This document shows positions 22,212 through 32,800 of a stretch of 64,000 nt of DNA, in pieces. Position 1 is the first letter of the stretch; the number at the start of each line of letters is the position of its first letter. Made by a program: the position numbers and the translations under genes. The DNA lies in contig CM060180.1 of NCBI GenBank assembly GCA_030549775.1, positions 35,003,090-35,067,089 of the forward strand, written 5' to 3'. This DNA comes from Tamarix chinensis (Eukaryota > Streptophyta > Magnoliopsida > Caryophyllales > Tamaricaceae). The notes under the pieces are model-generated. The model did no database searches. It worked only from the letters and a program-made list of their open reading frames with translations, and was not told where the DNA came from.

Positions 22212-22689
22212 AATATAACATGGATAAGTAATTAACGCTTTCATTAATAGCCAAACTCTTTCCATAAGCAGTATTTCCACACATAGCACATAAATTAGCA
22301 TACTTTCCTTTTTATTAATCAATACAAGCAAATACATATATATTATATTGATGAACATATAACAAGCATAATAACGTATTAAAAACCCTAATGTGCTAAC
22401 ATACGTTTATTCATGCTTTTAAGTAGGGTTTAACAATTATCTTAATTCCCGTAAAATTGAACCTTACCGGTATTCCGGTTAAAGATTCAAGCTTTGATTA
22501 GCAAAACCAATACCTAAAAATAGTATCAATAATTATTATATTAGAAGTAGGAAATTAAAAGGATAATACTTTATAAAAACTCAATTAATAACACAATTTA
22601 CTTAACTATTAATATACCTCAATAATTAAAAAAAAACACTCCCAAAATAATGTGGAACTCACGCTGCATAAGAAGCGTGAGCCACATCC

Positions 22690-23910
22690 AGGTTATGTGG
22701 GGAAAAATTGTCAAAGGGAGGGATGGTCATTTTCGGGTTGAAGCTTTGGAGTTAGAAAAGAGGGTAGGTGGGGGAGGATTGGAGGCAAGAAAGGGTGTAG
22801 GAGTGAAGTGGGGGTGTAGGTGGTGATCGGGGATGGGTTGTTGGGGGCCAAGGGAGGCGGAGGTGACAGCGGCGAGGCTGCGAAGTGGGCTACAGGAGTG
22901 GACGGGGCTGAGAAGGAAGGAAAAGATAGGAGGAAAATGAAGGGGTGAGGGGGCTTGTTTTAGTAAAAGGAGGTGTGGGGTGGTAGAGGATGTTGTAGGG
23001 AGTGGATTGGTGGTTTGGGTGGCAGTAGAGGCGATCAGACGATGGCAAACAGAGGGGTTGTAGGGAGGTTACTGATAAGGGAGAGAAAAAAGGAAAAAGA
23101 GGAGGGGGAAGAAGGGACTGCAGGGGCTCAAGGGGGTATTGTGGTGGTACAAGGCTGGGGTAGAGGGTGGTAGGGAGTGGTGTAGGGGTTTTATGTGGTG
23201 GTGGAATCGGTGGTGGTGCAAAATAAAGGGGAAAAGATGGAGGGGAAGAAAATGAAGGGAAGGAGATCAGGGGAAAGGGCTAAAAAAATATGGGGCAAAA
23301 GGGTCGGTGATGAGAAGAAAAAGAAGAGGGAGGAGAGGGCAATAAGTGGCTGATCGGGCGGCAACGTCTAGGGTGGCAGAGAGAGGGAAGGAAAGAAGGG
23401 GAAAAGGGAGGCTATGCGTGATGTGCGTGCATGGCCGGTTGGGTCAAAAATGGTGAAAAAAGGACAGTGGAGAGAGAGGGGGGAGGGTTGTAGTGGTGGC
23501 AGGGAGAGGTGGTAAGTGTGGTGGCCGGCGTGCCCAAGGTGGTAGGCATGGCGACGGGGACAAGTCATGCATTCTCGGGGTGGATGTCGTAGAAGGAAGA
23601 AGAAGAAAGAAAGAGGGGGTGCAGCATGCTGGGTGTAGGGGGAAAATAGTTGGGCCGACCCGGTCTAGGGAGAGGAAGGAAACAAAGAAAAGAGGGGAGG
23701 GAAGTTGGGTTGTGCACGAGAGAAGGAGAGGAGGGAAATGAGTGGGTCAGAGGCCCAGACGTAGGGAGAAGCGAGAGCAGGCTTGGTGCCGGTGGCTCGA
23801 AGGAGGAAAAGGAAAAAGAAAGAAAGGAGAAAAAGGAGAAAGAAAGGAAAAAAAGGAAAAGGGAAATGGGAAAATGGGAAAATGGAAGAATGGGAGAATT
23901 TAAAATAATT
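22690..23910 (+). other. Purine-rich, GC-rich module of X1
   Basis: About 1.2 kb of G/A-rich plus strand (GGGGTGTAGGTGGTG, GGAGAGGAGGG, AAAGGAAAAAGAAAG), occupying the same position as in X2 and X3. Open frames here are compositional. The switch to AT-rich sequence at about 23890 is abrupt. Confidence 0.6.
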
Positions 23911-24218
23911 TAATTTATAAAATAATAGGATGTAATATTTTTGAGAAATAAATTTATTTAATAATTTAATATAATATAATTAAATATATGGGCCTAAAAA
24001 GGATAATTTTAGTAAAATATTGGTTTGAAAAAATTATTAAAATAAAAAGAGTATGATAAAATAATAAAATATTTATTTTAATTTATCAAATATTCCTATC
24101 CAAATTTATATACTAAAAAACCCATAAAATAATTAAATTAAATAATTTTAAAAGCTAATTTATCCTAAATAAAAGCTATTTATTAAGTTCCAGGTTTTTA
24201 AAATTTCAGGGGATTACA

Positions 24219-24913
24219 ACATCGACATACTCTTTCAACACTTGTTGCAATCTTAGATCCATATTAGCATTATCCCTTCATTAAACCTCTTTTACCACTA
24301 ATGCATAGCATATATTCTCATCTTTGATTGCTTTATTCATCTAACACTCCTTAAGGATCAACATCTCCATGCTACTCTTCTTTCTCCCCCTCTTACACTC
24401 GATATCTTCTTTTTTTTGTTGCATGCTCTCGGTTCCTTTCCCCTTTTCATTCCTCAAAACCGAATCCTTCCCATCTAAATTAGGTTTTAGCTTAAACTTC
24501 TTTGGACCATTGCATACCCCGTACTCATTAAAGACTCTATCATACACAATCCTCCTATCAAATTGCCACGACCTCCCTAACAAAATATGACAAGCATCCA
24601 TAGGTAGAATATTGCATAAAACATCACTAAAATAATATTCAACCTTAAAAGAGATAAGAGTTTTTTTGGTTACCCTTACTCCATTATCTTTGTTGAGCCA
24701 TTTGAGTGAATATGGTCTTAGATGACCCTTGGCCTCTAAATCGAGCTTGTTCACCATCTTCTCACTAGCAACATTAGTGCATGATTCATTATCAATGATG
24801 ACTTCACACACTTTATCACCAACTCTACACTTGGCTTTGAAAATCTTCTCCCGTTGAGTAAGTAAAGATTGTTGTTGTAATTGGAGCATCCTTTGCAACA
24901 CATAGCAATCCAC
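24219..24913 (-). pseudogene. Element A pol: aspartic protease and start of RT, active site changed
   Basis: The frame 24913-24341 (190 codons) contains the retropepsin-like region VCEVIIDNESCTNVASEKMV, where the usual D-S/G-G active triad reads D-N-E. Next come RPYSLKWLN and HILLGRSWQFDRR, typical of plant gypsy proteases. After stops at about 24300 the linker to RT (LRLQQVLKEYVDV) runs up to the X1 junction at 24219. The protease normally cuts the gag-pol polyprotein. The altered triad would abolish activity. Confidence 0.8.
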
Positions 24914-24934
24914 TTGGCCTTATTTTAAAGTATC

Positions 24935-26130
24935 CTATGGGCTATCACTTTCTTCTTCAAAGTCTTCATTCTCTTCGCAAGCCACCATATTTGCTATCTC
25001 CTTCAAAGTGAATGCCCTTTGGTTTGGAAAATCTCGAGCAAGGTGGCCATAACCTCTACAATTGAAGCATTGCTTGTTCACCTCATCAACCACTTGATCC
25101 TTGCCCTTTTCTTCATGAGTGAACTTCCTAACATTATCTTGGTTTGCGGCTTGAGAAATTGGCAGCTTCAATAGACCCTGGAAAGTTGAATCATATGGAG
25201 CATTGGTTGCCTTGCTTGGTGGCTTTGTCTTATTCAACTATTTCTCAAACTTGATGGGTAACTTGGCTAGGTCTTCAAACACTTCATAAGGGTACACCTC
25301 TACCTTCTCTCAAAGATTCATATTTAAACCCTTGATGAATTGTAGACACCTTTGTTCTTCTCGTTCTTGGACATCACATATTAGAGCTAACCTTTCGAAC
25401 TCCTGAATATATTCTTCAAATCCAGGTAACCCTTGCCTCAACGTAGTAATTTTTATAGAATTTTCTTACTCATATTTATGAGGCACAAATTTCTTCTTCA
25501 AATATTTTTAATTTTTTTTTCCCATGACCTAATCTTTGATTTTCCTTCTCTCTCCCATCTCCTTTTTAAATTATTGTACCACACTCTAGCAAATTTTTAA
25601 ACTTTAATATCGTTATTTGGCACCTTTTCTCATCGTCAACTTCCTTATACTCAAAAATCGATTCAACAATTTGCAACCATTCGAGAAAAGATTCTGAGTC
25701 GAGATTACCTTCAAAGTCGGGAAGATCAAAGCAGATTCCATTTTCCAAATCACCATAGGTTTTTCTTGAGGTGTCACATGGTCTTGCATAATTTCCCATG
25801 CTCTCTTCTTCTTCTTCCACTCAGTTTTGTGCCCTTCCCACGTGGTCTTCCTCTACTTGTTACCTTTGGTTTTGTGGCTGCATATGGGACTCGTGGGCTT
25901 GGGAATCTTCTATTCTCTCCACGTGTAATTTTACATCCTTGATTTTGTCTATCAACGTCTTGAGAATATCCCTCAAGTCCTCTCCTTGGTTCTCCGTCCT
26001 CTCTCTTCACCAACTGAATATTTTTCTCCCAAACACACCTTTAAGTGCTCAGCCCTTTTGTGTTTTCTTGATGAATTATTGGAGAATCTTGAAGATGAGA
26101 CACTTTCTTAAAGAATCTTGAAAGAAAGAT
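24935..26130 (-). pseudogene. Element A gag (capsid and zinc knuckle), broken
   Basis: Minus-strand pieces give the gag core (IPFEGNL-type DLPDFEGNLDSESFLEWLQ, then FEYKEVDDEKRCQI) in 25820-25566. After a decayed stretch with stops follows a nucleocapsid zinc knuckle CFNCRGYGHLARDF in 25237-24935, where the last Cys of the CCHC box is Phe. An upstream frame (26013-25774) is basic and overlaps out of phase. Gag would package the RNA. Stops and the lost Cys make this copy non-functional. Confidence 0.75.
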
Positions 26131-26160
26131 TGAAACTTGATTGCAATAACTCCAACCTAA

Positions 26161-26173
26161 GCCTTTGATACCA
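26161..26173 (-). promoter_or_regulatory. Primer-binding site of element A
   Basis: The minus strand reads TGGTATCAAAGGC, a close match to the initiator-Met tRNA primer site of plant LTR elements, four bases inside the right LTR edge at 26178. Confidence 0.8.
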
Positions 26174-27020
26174 AAATTGATGTGTAGGAAGGATGAAATT
26201 CTCAAATTGGTGATATCATGGCTTGATTATGTTGGTATTAATTAGAAGAAGGTTTGGTGATGGTGTATTAGGGTTTGAACTGTTCACATAAGATGGAAGA
26301 ATGATGATGATGATTCAAATAAGATAAGTATGATTCGGTGGTGATGATTAACTAATGATGATGGTTCGAATAAGATGGATTAAATATGATATGGATTCGA
26401 CAATGATATGTTGATGATGATGAGGATTCAAAATTTAGGGTTTAATGGAAGATGATGTCGTGGGGTTAGGGTTAGGGTTAGTGTAACACCCCAAAATTCA
26501 CTACTAACAAATTTCTTTTTAAGTGGAAGTGTATAATCAATTAGTTGGGTGTTACTACCGTAATTAACATAAGTCTAGCTTACCCCCACCATCCTTACAT
26601 TAATCACAAGAAAAAATGATTAGTAAATTTAAAACATGATTAGAAAGAGACGAGACAATTTTTAATAACATCAAAAAACTGTTTGGAGATCAACTTTGAT
26701 TACAATATGACTTTATGCCCAAACCCTGAGATGAATAAATAACTCCTCCACATATATCGCATCAAAGACTGTGTGAGTCATCCACCTGGTCCTCCTCGAC
26801 CTACACGTAAACATCTGGGTCATCTACTCATTGGATTAAGCAGCACCTATGAAATAGATGATAATCATGCTACGTACAGAGTAAGGTACTGGTACATTCA
26901 AGCAGGGTTACAATAATTATCATAATAAAATCATACATGCGTAAATCAAATAATTTTAGACAATTACTGATTCCGAGTCTTTTATTAGATATACCATATG
27001 CCAATCATTTATTTACGTTA

Positions 27021-27275
27021 AGTTTAGAGACCCTACTATTCTTAAACCGGTGGAATGAACTCAACACCTTGGTCCTGACTCACGTAGTCTTCTACTTTAA
27101 ATGATTAGTATCTTTCCATTTATACTTTAACTCTTAATTGTATTTTTATTCACATTGAGTATGGGGCCCCACTATTCTTAATCTGATGGAACGGACTGAA
27201 GCACCTCTCGGAGACAACACACCCGAGCCACTATTATTATCCGGTAGAATAGACCCATATAAACACTTCGGGCCA
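27021..27275 (+). repeat. X3 motif block, three degenerate copies
   Basis: Copies near 27032, 27167 and 27229 (CTACTATTCTTAAACCGGTGG, CCACTATTCTTAATCTGATGG, CCACTATTATTATCCGGTAG). Copies 1 and 3 are followed by a CACTTTA.ATGATTA-type phrase as in X1 and X2. The block has three copies instead of six. Confidence 0.65.
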
Positions 27276-27899
27276 ACTCAAGTGATCTTTCACTTTACAT
27301 GATTAATATCTTATACAGAGTTGATTATATATTATCATGCCAACTCAAGACATACAATTAAACATATAAGTACGACCACACTATTATCCTCAAGTGACCA
27401 TAATACCCTCAAGGTAATTAAGACAAATGTATTCTCCCAAAGCCTTATGAAACCCAAAACATATAAATTTCTATTCAATATCCGAAGTACATATCTTTAG
27501 TTTTCCATAGATATCTTTTATCAAACATTATACCCTAATACGTACTTACATAATTTCATTTCTCTCGAGAATGCTATTTCATAGCATTTCCATAAATAAT
27601 TATTCAATAAAACATATTCAACACAAAAACATATATAAAAATACAAGTATCATATAAATCCCTAGCTACGACATGTATCCTTACCAACAAGGACACTGGG
27701 CTCTATGCATGAAAATCCTATACCTCCTCCGAGATCGCCGTAAAATCACCTATGAAAACAAGATAAAATACGATTAGGATTGGAGGTTAAATATTAAGAG
27801 GGAAGTTATGGTAGAGAAGGATAAAAATGGAATTTAATGGAGTCAAATTGAATCTTGAATTGTATGGGAGTGTAGAAGAATGTGTGGTGGAGCTATGGT

Positions 27900-28930
27900 T
27901 AAATTTTAGTCATGTTTGGACAAGATTTGGTGTGAAAATAACGTTGCATGGCTAAAACGGGAAGGTGCACGATCAGGTGGTGCAAAAGTTGCATGGCTAT
28001 GCAGCAATGACCAAGAGAGAATAAAACACATGGCCGGACAATGTAAAAGTTGCACAGTTATGCAGCACCAGTGCACAATAGGTTGAGAGAAAAAAATATG
28101 CACGGTCAAGCGTTGCAAAAGTTGCACGACTGTGCAGTAGGAGTTTTTAAGTGTTGCACGACCGTGTAGCTGGTGGTGCACAGACCGTGCACTCTACAAC
28201 TCTGCAATGAATGAGGGAAAGAAGAAAGGAAAAGAGGATGTGGTCGATGGCGATGGCAAGGGGGAAGGTTGGGGCGACCTTGGTGGTCGATCCACAGGCC
28301 AAAGGAAGGCTAGTGGTGGATTTAGGTGGTGCAGATACTGAAAACAGAGAAGAAGGAGGAAGAAGAAGGAGAAAGGAGAAGGAAGAAGAGAAGAAGGTCG
28401 AAGAGCTAATGAATGACAATAAAATGGAAGCTTTGAGGGGTATTTATACTAGTAAGGCGGCGTGCCTTGGAGGAGAAAAATGGTAAGGTGTCGACAACGA
28501 CGACGATGATTATGTCAAGAAGAAGAAGAAAGAATAAAGAAAAGGATAGGGGGAACGGTGATGGTTGAGAGGGATGGGAGTCAAGCAGAGGCACGAGGGA
28601 GTGATGATGAAGAAGAAAACATGCATGGGAGGACAAGGTAGGGAGAAGAAGAAAGAAAGAGGAAGAAGGATGATAGGGTTGGTAGGGCTGCAGAACAAAG
28701 TAGCAGCAGGGACAGAAGAAGAAGAAGAAGAATGGCACGAGGGAGTGATAGGGCTGGCAGGGTGATGGTGAGAGGAAGCATGTGGGAGGCAAGTGGAGGG
28801 AGGTGTAGAAGAAGCAAAACTCCTTATGCCATAAAATAGGCATAGGAGAAGAAGGAAAAGAAAAGAAAAGAAAAAGGAAGAAAAGGGAAGAAAAGAAGCT
28901 AAGGAAAGGAAAAGAGAGAAATGTTAGGGA
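27900..28930 (+). other. Purine-rich module of X3
   Basis: The plus strand is rich in GAAGAAG/GGAGG from about 28200. Before that a GTTGCACGG.CGTGCA-like phrase recurs (27940-28200; for example TTGCATGGCTATGCAGCA, TTGCACGACTGTGCAGTA), giving small inverted repeats. Open frames on both strands (minus 28843-28406, plus 28211-28486) are low-complexity and not called as genes. Confidence 0.55.
28435..28452 (+). promoter_or_regulatory. Candidate TATA box of X3
   Basis: GAGGGGTATTTATACTAG after an AAGCTTT phrase, matching the position and sequence of the candidate in X2. It would read rightwards, towards the WDR11 gene 6.5 kb away. Confidence 0.35.
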
Positions 28931-29848
28931 ATTAGGATTAGATTAGGAATTTTGGGATTAGCCAAATAATTTGGATTAGCGGAAATTTTTTAGCATGTTT
29001 TGGCTTCGTTTTACGAATTTCAATTTATCCAAATCAAGGTTTCGGTTTCGGTTAAGTTTTATGATTAAGAAATTTGGTTAAGGCTAACAATAAGATTTCT
29101 TAAGATTATAATTAAATTAGGGCGCTAATGATGTGGGATTAGGCTAAGTAAATTTTTAGGGTATTACATTGAGGGTTTACTTCAAATTTTAGGGTTAGGG
29201 TTGAGTCAGGGTTCGAAAGACGGGGTTAGGGTTTCGAATGATGGGTTAGGGTTTCAAATGTTGAAAATGATTTAAGGCTTCAATTAGCTTCGACTTAGGG
29301 TGATGTTTGGATGATAATGATGGATAGAAAAATGTGGATTATGGAGAAAAGAAAGGATAAGACTTAATCTCTAATTCACAGAGACAAAGAGATTAAGATT
29401 TTCAAATTTAATCGTTCACACATATTTGATTAACTTGAATTAAACTCATACAGAATTCAGCTTTTTATTCAACTTCAATATAGCCAACCTACCATTTAGC
29501 TAAAAAGCACAATTCAAAAAGATACCAAGCTAAAGGGTATTATGTTACTGTATGCTAACTTTATGCTAATTTATGCTAATTTTATTCTCTAGTTAATATC
29601 CAACCCTACTACTTAATTAATTAATTAGCGAAATTAATAATTCCACACATCCAAGCTACAAATATTGTCCCCATGCACGTGGTCATGCATGCCATGCACA
29701 TGCACATAGACACGTGGTAGCTTTTTGGTACATTTCTAGTAACGTAACCATCCGTTTATCTTCAATTTTGTGGGAGATACTTTTCAAATAAAGAATAATT
29801 GGTTCCATAATTATGAATGTCAGTTTTTGAGTGTTTTATCCTGCATTA

Positions 29849-29853
29849 GACAT
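29849..29853. repeat. Right target-site duplication of element A (GACAT)
   Basis: Identical to 10561-10565. The sequence GTAAT-GACAT-GCTAA would be the pre-insertion site. Confidence 0.85.
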
Positions 29854-32800
29854 GCTAAATCAACCTTAAAGTCTTTCTAATATTTAACACATTTTTTAAG
29901 TATAGCTTTTTTACACCATTTTGGCATGTCAAAACTACTCTACATCAAGAGAAAGATAAATATTACTAGTATATAATTTAAACGGTAATATAATATTGGT
30001 ATATAAAAGCTCATTATACATGTACATTAACCCATAACAGGTCATTTGTCTCAGTAGATTCCATTATCTAGTTAAAAATCATAATAGGAACCATTATACA
30101 TGCTCTAATATTCACATTCATTATAGAATATGTCATGTTCTCTCCGGTTGACCCCTTCATTAATAATTTTATTAATTATATATCAAAATCCTTTATACCA
30201 TAACTTAGATATATTTTTCATTTGCACCATTCATCTCCTTCCTTTAGCACCTTTTCCCACTAACCTCATGAAATTAACCATTAAAGAAACATTATTTTAG
30301 ATTTTAATAAGGTGTTTATTATTTTTTATTTACTCAAGAAATCAAGAAAAATCAAGAAATATAGCTTCTCATGTCATATTTTAAAATTCAACACACACTA
30401 ATCTTGTATAATTAAAACCACTATAAAATTATACAAAGTTCTTCTTCATTAGTTTACTACAAGACAATTTCATGCCATAGAAGGCCTAAAGTAGGCATTA
30501 AGTCATAGCCTAAACACTCAATTAATTTTATTAAATTCAATCTAATTTAACATTTATATTCAATTATTTCAAAAAGTCAACATAAAGTCGACTATTAATA
30601 GCGAGGTCAAAACATCAACACTGAAGTCAACTAAATATCAACTAAAGCCTTCTTTATCTAGTTACTCCATATTAGGCACATTTTTATCACAAAAACCAAA
30701 ATATTCTCAAACCCTAATTATCCAATTTTAGCCAATTTAATACCAAAACTTTATGTAATTACACAAAACTCATGGAAAGGCTTAATGAAATTAAAAATCA
30801 CATTTAAACACATATATACATTATAGGAATTCTAAATATTAGCAAAAGGGTTATTTTACCTTTATACGTAATTTAAGCATCAATAACGCATAATCCTAAA
30901 CATGCATATATAGTTTAATATAATTCACATCCTTATATAAAAACAATGATATATTCTCAACACACGTGTTGGAAAAATAACATAGCATATGTAAATAGAC
31001 ATATTTACTCCTAGCACATACAAAATTTAAATAATATGAAACTAACTCTATACATGCTTAAATATTAACATAGTATATATCAAAAATTAAGTAGAATATG
31101 CAATAAACACAATAAGGCATATGACATGGCATGCTAATATTTTTTTTGGGACCACTATTCCCTCATCGAGACCTACACAAGATTAAATGCATAAAAAAAC
31201 TTGCTTGCACCTATTATCACATATTTAGCTACAAAAAATTGCAATTTCATAAAAATAATTTATAACTCATAAAATACTCATGCATATTTATATTCATGCT
31301 TGTATTCATAATTGCATAAGAGTCGTAATTTTTATAATAAATAAAACATAACACGATAATAAGCCTAAAAATCATAACACACTCTCATAAAATATTCTAC
31401 CATCTAAATAGTAAATTGAATTTATCTAGATCCAAGCTTAAGCAAAAAGAAATAAAATGCCTATTCGAATACAAGATTCAATACCTTCTTGAATTTCCTT
31501 CAAAATACAAAAATAAACAAATGAGGGTAACATGTAATAACACTACATAAAATAACAAATGAAATCTTAGAATGATAATTAATAATATGAGAATTTTTTT
31601 TAAAGAAATAAGAGAAATGAGGACTAACCTTAAATTGAAAGAATAGGAAAGCTGAATAATAATAAATCAAGACGAGGAGGGACAAAGCATGAAATAAAAG
31701 CGGGGATGGTTGGGAGATGGAGTATGCTTTTAAAAGGATTAAAATGAAACAAAAAAGAGATAAAATGAGAACAAAGACCTGAAATTTATAAAGAAATTAA
31801 CTTATGTTTACAACTAAAAATGTGATTTTATGCGGCAAAAAATGCAATGTGCACACTTTGGGAAAAAATGGGGGGGGGGGTTGGGTGGCATGAATTAAAT
31901 GAAGAGGAGTGTAAATGGTGGGTTAACCATGATAATACTTGAATGAAAGCTAGGATGATAGGTGTGTAAAAGAGAGAATGCTTAAGGTTGAGTGTATAAG
32001 TGTTTATACCATAAACGCCTGAGTTTTGTACTTTTAACCAAACTTTTGATTGAATGAAACCAACTAAGCCCAAAAATAAGATTTGGTTTAGCTAGAATGA
32101 TATATGATATTTAATGATAGTTAGCAGATTAATTATATTTAATTTTTAATTATATTTAATTTTGATAATTAAATGGTAAGAAAATCTAATAATGAGAATT
32201 GATTGGAAAAACTAACAAATTGATCCCAAAACTCATAAAAATTATGGGGAGGTGAGAAATGATTTTTGAAAGCCGAGATATGTAAAAATATTTGATATTA
32301 AAGTTTATTTGATACTCGAAAAATGATAAATGAGCAAAAATAGCAAAAACAAATAAGTTGCGAATCATATTTTTTTTCGCAAATGCATGAAATGAATAGC
32401 TAAGTACTCAAATTGTTATGGATGGATGTGGATAATTTTAGAAAAATGAATATATAAAAAAATATTTAGTCTCATAGCTGGTTTGATGTCCGACGAAAAA
32501 AAAGAAGAAAAATGGCTAATTGCAGAAATATATTTTTCCATACTTCAGGTGAAATAAAAAAAACTTCGACCGAATGAATAAAATGAATAAGCTTAAAAAC
32601 TATTTTGGAACATCTTACAAATTTTGAAAAAGTTAAAATTAGCAACAACAACAAGACCAAAAGAATCGTGAAAAAATACGACTTGTTACAAAAGAATAAA
32701 ATGAACGATGGGAGGTTTAAATTTAATACGAACAACATAAAATATGATTGTATAAATTTTCGAAGTAACATACAAATATAATTACGGAAACTAATTAGGG

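Larger units (their letters stand above)
13328..24218 (+). mobile_element. X1: long solo-LTR-like unit inserted in element A pol
   Basis: Starts TATAACACCCCCAAAATTC (first G of TGTAAC lost) and ends GGGGATTACA. Flanks are ACATA (13323-13327) and ACATC (24219-24223), a 4-of-5 target duplication. Removing it restores the pol reading frame exactly between VLKEYVDV and FLDELPSRL. Without X2 and the MITE it is about 5.45 kb. It contains no protein-coding domain. Layout: LTR-like 5' part (13328-14030), motif block (14030-14347 plus 19352-19385), pyrimidine-rich tandem array (20270-21550), MITE, purine-rich module (22690-23900), and AT-rich 3' end. Ends in TG/CA with a 5-bp duplication fit a solo LTR. 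Very long LTRs are known in the Tat/Ogre group, but that assignment is a guess. Confidence 0.75.
26482..29168 (+). mobile_element. X3: 2.7-kb short member of the X family in the right LTR of element A
   Basis: Starts TGTAACACCCCAAAATTCAC (same 20 bases as X2) and ends TTTTTAGGGTATTACA. Flanks GTTAG and TTGAG agree at only 3 of 5 positions, so the duplication has decayed or the insertion was imprecise. It carries three copies of the X motif (27021-27275), a purine-rich module (27900-28930) and a candidate TATA box. It lacks a clear tandem array, and is about half the length of X1 and X2. No coding content. Confidence 0.75.
10566..29848 (-). mobile_element. Element A: Ty3/gypsy LTR retrotransposon carrying nested insertions
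   Basis: Two LTRs (10566-11592 and 26178-29848, the latter interrupted by X3) bracket a minus-strand gag-protease-RT-RNase H-integrase-tail order. The LTR ends are TGATG...CATCA on the left copy, decayed to CATTA on the right. A perfect 5-bp duplication GACAT flanks the whole. Just inside the right LTR, minus-strand TGGTATCAAAGGC (26161-26173) is a good initiator-Met tRNA primer site. Just inside the left LTR, 11593-11600 reads GGGGAGAA on the minus strand, the polypurine tract. Removing X1 and X3 leaves about 5.7 kb, with only about 3.7 kb between LTRs. That is short for gypsy because most of the integrase is deleted. Many stops show it is dead. Confidence 0.9.
26178..29848 (-). repeat. Right LTR of element A (5' LTR), split by X3
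   Basis: The parts 26178-26481 and 29169-29848 together (984 bp) match the left LTR 10566-11592, including GGTTTGGTGATG, the TTAGGG-like cluster, ACTTAATTAATTAATTAG and ATTGGTTCCATAATTATGA. The outer end has decayed from CATCA to CATTA. Target duplication GACAT follows at 29849-29853. Confidence 0.85.

Noticed and set aside
22973..23913. Gly/Arg/Lys-rich frames in X1
   Set aside because: Same compositional effect, no start context or conserved counterpart.
28406..28843. 145-codon minus-strand frame with hydrophobic Leu/Phe/Ser runs
   Set aside because: Complement of GAAGAAG/GGAGG repeats. The apparent membrane character is compositional.
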